DNA of 64,000 bases from Topomyia yanbarensis (taxonomy: Eukaryota; Arthropoda; Insecta; Diptera; Culicidae): the NCBI RefSeq assembly GCF_030247195.1, contig NC_080671.1, positions 210,894,361-210,958,360 of the forward strand. The letters run 5' to 3'. Below are positions 57,004 through 64,000 of this stretch, piece after piece. Both the position numbers and the translations under genes were made by a program. Each line of letters opens with the position of its first letter. The first letter of the stretch is position 1. The notes under the pieces were generated by a model, which was not told where the DNA came from, did not search any database, and saw only the letters and a program-made list of their open reading frames with translations.

Positions 57004-58517
57004 ACAAGCGGAAAAAGGAAGGAAGGTGGGGGTAGGGTCGATCCACAATGAACAGAATCAATTTCATTCGACACAATTTTGTGATAGTCGAACTCGTTTA
57101 ATTTGTTGATGCACTATGTGGTAAATTTTTTTTTATTTGGTGTTCACCGACATGTCCAGCACCACACATTTCATCAATTAGCTATCCAATATTCTCGCTT
57201 TTTACCAAATATCTAATATCATACCGTACGGAATCTGGCTAGCGAAAATCGAGCTTGGAGCGAGACAAGCGGAACAATTTGAACTATCAGTGGGGCCCAT
57301 GAATTGTGCACCCGCTGAGATGTTGACTTGTGTCAGTTCAATACAAATAGGATAGGGGTGCTATATACGGGGTTTTAAGTAATTATTTAAGCAAATAATC
57401 ACTAACTTTCAGATTGATGACAAAACTAACTCGATGACAAATTTGTTATACTAATACTAACAGACCGATAGAAATGGCGAGTCCAAGCTATCAGGTCAGT
57501 TTGCTTTATTAATATCAACCCTCCTTAAGGATATAAGGATCACTGATTAAAGATCCACAGAAAGCGCTACCAGGGTATCATGACCCGGAGCAGCACAATG
57601 TAAGTGACACGCAAAAGTAGCTGCCCAACGTTTCATTCTATGTGAAAACCGTCTCGCACAAAAAAAGCATATAATGCAACCCGACCTCCTGGCATAAAGC
57701 CGGAGGGTACTAAGTTGGTCATTCGGAAGCACAGAAAGTTCGAAAATTAATAAGAATTAATCATCACCCAATACCAGGGAAACATACATTGTTAGTATCG
57801 CTCAGAACAAGCTTCTGGCGAATCAATTTAAAAATGGGAAAGCACACAGCACTATATGTGTTTGTGTTTGCTTTTAACAAATTAATAAATAAACAGAAGC
57901 ATACGAGCTACGTCTTCGACTGAGTTTCACATTATCAATATAGATTTGGTCCCAATCTGGGTACTGCTAAGTACAGTTCACATTCCAAAGTTCCATTGCA
58001 GCTGTTTTTTAACTCTTTCGAGCGGTTCTTACCAGTCTACTACCAGGGGAGCAAGCTTCATAAAAAGCACGACTGCGAAAAGCCATTGGTGGCATGCTAT
58101 ATGTTGCCATAAAAAGAAACAAAAAAATTAAAAACAAACACAATTGCCCCGCCCATAAACAAAATTTTTGGTCAGCATTTTTTTCTACGCTCCGCTATGC
58201 AGCACAGCTGTTTGAATAAACAACGGCAGAACTAACTACATAGCGCAAAACAGTTGGAAGAACGAATTAAATGTCAGGTTCGAGCAAATGCAAGCGTCGA
58301 AAATTGAAGGTCAGGTTTCAATAACTTGACCGCGAAAATAATAACTTAAAATCGTGCAGGCCAGTAGAATACGATGTTTACCTTTGAATAAAAACACTGT
58401 TATGTGCTATCTTGACCACGGTCAAGACTATATTATGTCACACGTTGCTTTGCGCAAAGTGACTAATTAATTACTTTATGAATCACGTGCAGCTATGGCG
58501 TAGTTTATTTAGCCAGT
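57004..58517. other. Unassigned sequence
   Basis: No gene or bounded element recognised. The minus-strand frame at 57547-57732 (rich in Cys and Arg) and the plus-strand frame at 57946-58131 have no familiar motif. This may include the remnant 3' part of the BEL copy whose gag lies next door. Confidence 0.4.
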
Positions 58518-59310
58518 TTATACTCCATGGTACCTGTACTGATCATATGGGCGACCGGGCACATAATTCACATTTCCAGCTGGTCTTAATCGTGGTTCAT
58601 CATTCCTGGCAATATCATCATTGTGCAATCCACTTCCCTGTGAGCATTTGGTCCGAGGTGGATCATGTGGAATCATCGACGATCGGTTAATAATACCACC
58701 CATTGGATTCTTCTGTTGGATTGGAACATTTTGATCTACATAACCTCTCTCAGCAGCTGTCGTAGTCATAGCTGGGCGGGGTGCTGTTTCTGGGTTGACA
58801 GTGACCATAGTCGAGCTGGCCTCTCCACCTAGATGTCGTTCCCATCTCCACTCGTTGACTTTACTGATGCTGCTCTGTTGGGACTTATTGCTCCGCTGAT
58901 CGTCGTTCTCGCCATCCGCTTCAAGATCCAGTACCCGATACATCTCGTCACTAAACCGTATATCCAGCTCGAGTTTCTTCCTCTCGATCTCGCCTTCTTT
59001 TTGCAACCTCTCTTCTTCGTGCCGTCGTTGCTGGTCGCGTTGCTCTAACTCAATTTGCCGTTCCATAAGAGCTTTCTGTTCTGCCAACCGTCGCAGATTC
59101 ATCCGAGTCCTGGAAGTGGACGTGGTTGATGACCCGATGACACTATGTACGACTTTCGAGCAAATTTTGCAGACGAAATCCTTTTCGCTAATGCTATCGT
59201 TCACGCTAGCACACTGATAATGTCACCATGAATTGCATTTGTCGCAGGCAACCATCCGACTATCATCCACCTGCTCACATCCTTTGCAGCTGTAGCTCAC
59301 TTACGTAGCT
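58518..59310 (-). pseudogene. BEL/Pao gag N-terminus with PHD finger and coiled coil
   Basis: From about 59300 the minus strand encodes a PHD-type zinc finger: CKGCEQVDDSRMVACDKCNS, then W, a TGA stop where a second Trp is expected, HYQCASVND, and FVCKICSK. A long charged coiled coil follows (LAEQKALMERQIELEQRDQQ, then RRHEEERLQKEGEIERKKLE) and a flexible Pro/Asn/Arg-rich tail to 58518. Some mosquito BEL gag proteins begin this way, which supports the call. The rest of gag and all of pol are missing. The in-frame stop inside the finger makes it a pseudogene. A host PHD-domain gene is the alternative, less likely given the context. Confidence 0.75.
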
Positions 59311-59426
59311 TCTTAGGATTTTCAAGAAATGAACGAAAAATAGATTAAAATTGTTTAATTTTCAATAAATTACTTTGAAAAGGCTACTTAATTTCATTAG
59401 CTGAAACATGTGAGGGTATCACTCAA

Positions 59427-61045
59427 TGAGAAATTTTCTCACCTTTCGAATGGAACTAAAAGATTTGAAATACAAAGTATACTTTTTGAGTTAGAGGTAT
59501 TTTAAGACAAATAAGTTTTTAACACAAAAAGTTCAATAACTGTGTAATGATTGAGAATTGATGGTTTGTGTAGAACGATTTTTTTCTCCAAATATGATAG
59601 TCAATCACTCCTCGAGAGGTTCTTAACCATGAACCAAACACCCTGTATATATGTGTTGGTAGCGGTTCCTTAAAAGCAGTGTTTGGCTGTTTCTTCCAAC
59701 AATGAATTTATATAACTCAGGTTTGTTCTTGAAAGATTCATTTTGAAAAAGCATCAATTCGTTGAAATTTTCATTTTTATCCCAATATTGACATCACTAC
59801 AAATCAATGCATTCAAGAAAATTAGTGCCTGAAGCATTGAAGAATAAACCGAAGTAACTAATAATTAGATACATATCGCCTGTTAAAATTTTATAGATAA
59901 ATAGATATTCCTATATGTCTATAGGATTATTTCTTGGTATGGATGGATGATTTCAAGTAATCCTTCTTGAAATCATTACAACCTTCAGCGTCAATTTATT
60001 TCGTAGGAGAAGATTTGTTAGCGTTTTACATTCTGCTAATAGGATTCATTCACTTATAAGTAGCAAGCACTTCTTAGTAAAACTACCTGGTTCAGACTTT
60101 GATTTTTTGGGACTACGATCATCAACGACCTACCGGGGTATACAAAAGATCATTGTCTCACTGTAATAAAGCTCATCTATGATGAACCAGAGAACACTAG
60201 ACATTCGGTTTGGTGAACTTTTTGCAGAAAAAGTTTCGATAGAATCTCATAAGCAAAAATTCCAATTTTTGAATTGTAGAGACTTATAAGAAATAAACAC
60301 AATAAAAGTATATCTTTATATTTCTGCTATTACTATTTTGTGCTAATAGTGTAATTGAAGTGTCACAAAGATTTCCAGCCTTTTGTAATGAATCGAAAGT
60401 AAACACAACCATATTAACAGTGTGTCGGTTTTACCCTAACCAAAGGGTGTCAGTTTTACCCCAACAGCGAACGATAAAAATATTGGATACATCAAACTCG
60501 TCTTCAATGCACCCAGTTGATCATAGGAAAATCCGATAATAATAAGTGCTTAAAAAGTAATGACTTGAAAAGTTTTTGTTCGGTTAAAGCCTAAAAATCT
60601 ACCAACAAAATCTAACATACAGACGAGTATGAACGCTGTTGTCGTATGTTTTGTTTATTTTTATGACATACGTCGTAATAACGTAAATCCAATTTGTCTT
60701 CAAATGCTCTACACAATTGTTCGAATAAAAAAGTGTCATAATGAAATGAATAAAAATTTGATTTCTAGGAAAGGTTGTGGGGTGTCGGTTTTACCCATAA
60801 TTCCCCCAAACTTGAAATTTTAAACTCGATTATCTCGAAATGTTTTTCCAGAAATGGTTTTCCGTGATCACGATTGTAGAAAAAACACTCAAGCGATTTA
60901 TCTTCAATTTTCTTTTTAATTTATCGTAATTAATTTTTCTCGTACCTTAACGATTTTTAATGCGTTTTTTTTTGTTTTGTGTATGAGAATTTTTTAATAC
61001 AATTTTTAGAGCTTAAAACAGCTAAAACGTTCCTGAATGCGATTT
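59427..61045. repeat. Tandem segmental duplication, copy 1
   Basis: This block recurs almost unchanged at 61407-63690 (direct orientation). Shared landmarks: cctttcgaatggaactaaaagattt (59443/61423), 'ttcgatagaatctcataagcaaaaattcc' (60235/62872), gtgtcggttttaccctaacc (60422/63060) and 'cctgaatgc' (61030/63683). It contains several gtgtcggttttaccc-type words. Copy 1 has only 'ccctgtatatatgtg' where copy 2 has the (TA)n expansion. No protein is recognised; the frame at 60629-60823 has no motif. Confidence 0.88.
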
Positions 61046-61625
61046 TTTTTTAATAATTGAATCTCCATCATTACATCTAGGAGAACTAATTACACAAATT
61101 ATTAAATCAGAAGATGCGCTGTTTTAAGATGGAAAACTTCTTTGAAGTTTTAAAGCAGAAGTCGGTTACAGGAAAAGTATAGTAATGAAATTACAAATAA
61201 ATGAGAAGAGATAGGAATATGACGTCCAAGAACAAATTATGAATCGTCCTAAAACCCAACTTTTGGATAATGGATATTGCTATAATCATACTTCATTATT
61301 TCGAGAAAATTAGCAAAAACCTCCTCAAAAACACTAACTTTTAACTACTTTACAGCTAAAAGGTAATTAAATCTAATTAATTAAAAAATATTAGAATATA
61401 ATTCAATAGGAAATTTTCTTACCTTTCGAATGGAACTAAAAGATTTAAAATACAAAGTATACTTTTAAAGGTGAGGTGTTTTAGGATAAATAAGTTTTTA
61501 CACAAAAAGTTCAATAACTCTGTAACGGTTGAGATTTGATGGTATGTGTAGAACAATTTTTTTCTCCAAATATGACAGTCTACCACTTCCCGAGAGATTC
61601 TTAACCATGAACTCATGAACCAAAC

Positions 61626-62371
<746 letters not shown>

Positions 62372-62871
62372 NNNNNNNNNNNNNNNNNNNNNNNNNNNNN
62401 NNNNNNNNNNNNNNNNNNNNNNNNNNNNNNNNNNNNNNNNNNNNNNNNNNNNNNNNNNNNNNNNNNNNNNNNNNNNNNNNNNNNNNNNNNNNNNNNNNNN
62501 NNNNNNNNNNNNNNNNNNNNNNNNNNNNNNNNNNNNNNNNNNNNNNNNNNNNNNNNNNNNNNNNNNNNNNNNNNNNNNNNNNNNNNNNNNNNNNNNNNNN
62601 NNNNNNNNNNNNNNNNNNNNNNNNNNNNNNNNNNNNNNNNNNNNNNNNNNNNNNNNNNNNNNNNNNNNNNNNNNNNNNNNNNNNNNNNNNNNNNNNNNNN
62701 NNNNNNNNNNNNNNNNNNNNNNNNNNNNNNNNNNNNNNNNNNNNNNNNNNNNNNNNNNNNNNNNNNNNNNNNNNNNNNNNNNNNNNNNNNNNNNNNNNNN
62801 NNNNNNNNNNNNNNNNNNNNNNNNNNNNNNNNNNNNNNNNNNNNNNNNNNNNNNNNNNNNNNNNNNNNNNN
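62372..62871. other. Assembly gap (500 N)
   Basis: A run of 500 N follows the TA tract. The round size suggests a placeholder gap of unknown true length. By comparison with copy 1 it should hold the rest of the TA tract plus up to about 580 bp matching 59652-60234. Confidence 0.99.
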
Positions 62872-63690
62872 TTCGATAGAATCTCATAAGCAAAAATTCC
62901 AATTTTTGAATTGTAGAGACTTATAAGAAATAAACACAATAAAAGTATTTCTTTATATTTCTGCTATTACTATTTTGTGCTAATAGTGTAATTGAAGTGT
63001 CACAAAGATCTACAGCCTTTTGTCATGAATCGAAAGTAAACACAACCATATTAACAGTGTGTCGGTTTTACCCTAACCAAAGGGTGTCAGTTTTACCCCA
63101 ACAGCGAACGATAAAAATATTGGATACCTCAAACTCGTCTTCAATGCACCCAGTTGATCATAGGAAAATCCGATAATAATAAGTGCTTAAAAAGTAATGA
63201 CTTGAAAAGTTTTTGTTCGGTTAAAGCCCAAAAATCTACCAACAAAATCTAACATGCAGACGAGTATGAACGCTGTTGTCGTTGTTTTGTTTATTTTTAT
63301 GACATACGTCGTACTAACGTAAATCCAATTTGTCTTCAAATGCTCTACATAATTGTACTAATAATGAAGTGTCATAATGAAATGAATAAAAATTTGATTT
63401 CTGGGAAAGGTTGTGGGGTGTCGGTTTTACCCATAATTCCCCTTACTTGAAATTTTAAACTCGATTATCTCGAAATGTCGTTTTTCCAGAAATGGTTTTC
63501 CGTGATCACGATTGTAGAAAAAACACTCAAGCGATTTTCTTCAATTTTCTTTTTAATTTATCGTAATTAATTTTTCTCGTACCTTAACGATTTTTAATGC
63601 AATTTTTTTTTTGTTTTGTGTATGAGAATTTTTTAATACAATTTTTAGAGCTTAAAACAGCGATTTTTTAGGTAAAACGTTCCTGAATGC

Positions 63691-64000
63691 ACAAAAAATT
63701 ATTCTTTATTCAACTAATCGTTAAGGTACGAGGAATACTCATAAACAAACAGATTTTTTTGAGTTTTGGGATTTTAGTTGATTTATTGGCCTTTAATTGT
63801 GATCACCGCAAACCTCATAAAAAGGGTATCGAAGAAAACCCCATAACTCCACCAACTATCAGTATATTTACGTAAATTCAAACTTTCTTGATATTTTTCT
63901 CATAAAAAGTTGTGCTTAAGGGGTCTCTCATAGAAAAGTTATTTTCAAGAAATTGGATTCAATAACACTTCGATAATATTATTTTACAGCTCCATATGCT
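63691..64000. other. Unassigned sequence at window end
   Basis: No supported feature. The phrase 'cgttaaggtacgag' at 63720 is the inverse of 'ctcgtaccttaacg' at 63578, a short inverted pair within the end of the duplicated block. Confidence 0.4.

Overview
The window is eukaryotic, repeat-saturated, non-coding-dominated DNA, most likely from a culicine (Aedes-like) mosquito. This rests on an I-clade LINE of the mosquito type, several BEL/Pao fragments (one gag with a PHD finger), Tc1, pogo-like and hAT-like elements, and a reiterated motif ending in 'cggccctccgggcctcgg' that I associate with mosquito genomes. There are no operons, CRISPR arrays, prophages or convincing tRNA/rRNA genes. The only confident host coding sequence is one 123-nt exon at 47774-47896 (+), encoding a Walker A P-loop segment that resembles hnRNP U-like proteins. 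The rest could be intronic or intergenic.

Layout. 1-5640 is mostly unassigned AT-rich DNA with small repeat fragments. 5646-5952 is a TA-flanked element built of TACGCGG minisatellite units. 6250-7140 is a decamer-like TTCATTTGAT tract. 7693-9134 is a Tc1 element with a full-length but broken transposase. 9470-28990 is a nested block: two head-to-tail copies (A and B) of an about 1.9-kb repeat. A carries a hAT-like MITE and a 2.2-kb fold-back element. B carries an I-clade LINE (13885-26934), itself hit by a 5.06-kb long-inverted-repeat element (which holds a palindromic TTAA MITE) and a 2.0-kb pogo-like element, plus a second hAT-like element at 28.4 kb. 30910-32165 is an insertion with a 19-bp target duplication that carries a satellite-like monomer. 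32250-43660 is a minus-strand BEL/Pao retrotransposon (gag, protease, RT, RNase H, integrase) broken by a minisatellite element, a 23-bp-repeat-bounded insertion and a 4.9-kb block holding a 2.4-kb palindrome inside a tandem satellite. 44060-46613 is copy C of the 1.9-kb repeat with another MITE. 46.6-57 kb holds further MITEs, the host exon, fold-back elements, retrotransposon scraps and a 6-kb-spaced inverted repeat. 58518-59300 is a BEL gag fragment with PHD finger and coiled coil. 59427-63690 is a tandem segmental duplication whose second copy contains an expanded (TA)n tract and an assembly gap.

How it fits together. The three related copies A, B and C act as each other's empty sites, so target duplications and relative order of at least five insertions can be read directly. 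Removing two TA-flanked DNA elements from the LINE brings its reading frame back at both junctions, which confirms the element boundaries. All recognisable transposon proteins are visibly broken (stops, frameshifts, lost catalytic residues), so no autonomous mobile element is seen here. The most unusual features are three large palindromes (2.2, 2.4 and 5 kb), a perfect 27-bp hairpin, the satellite monomer found inside a TSD-flanked mobile unit, and a shared design of iterated subterminal motifs in several DNA elements.
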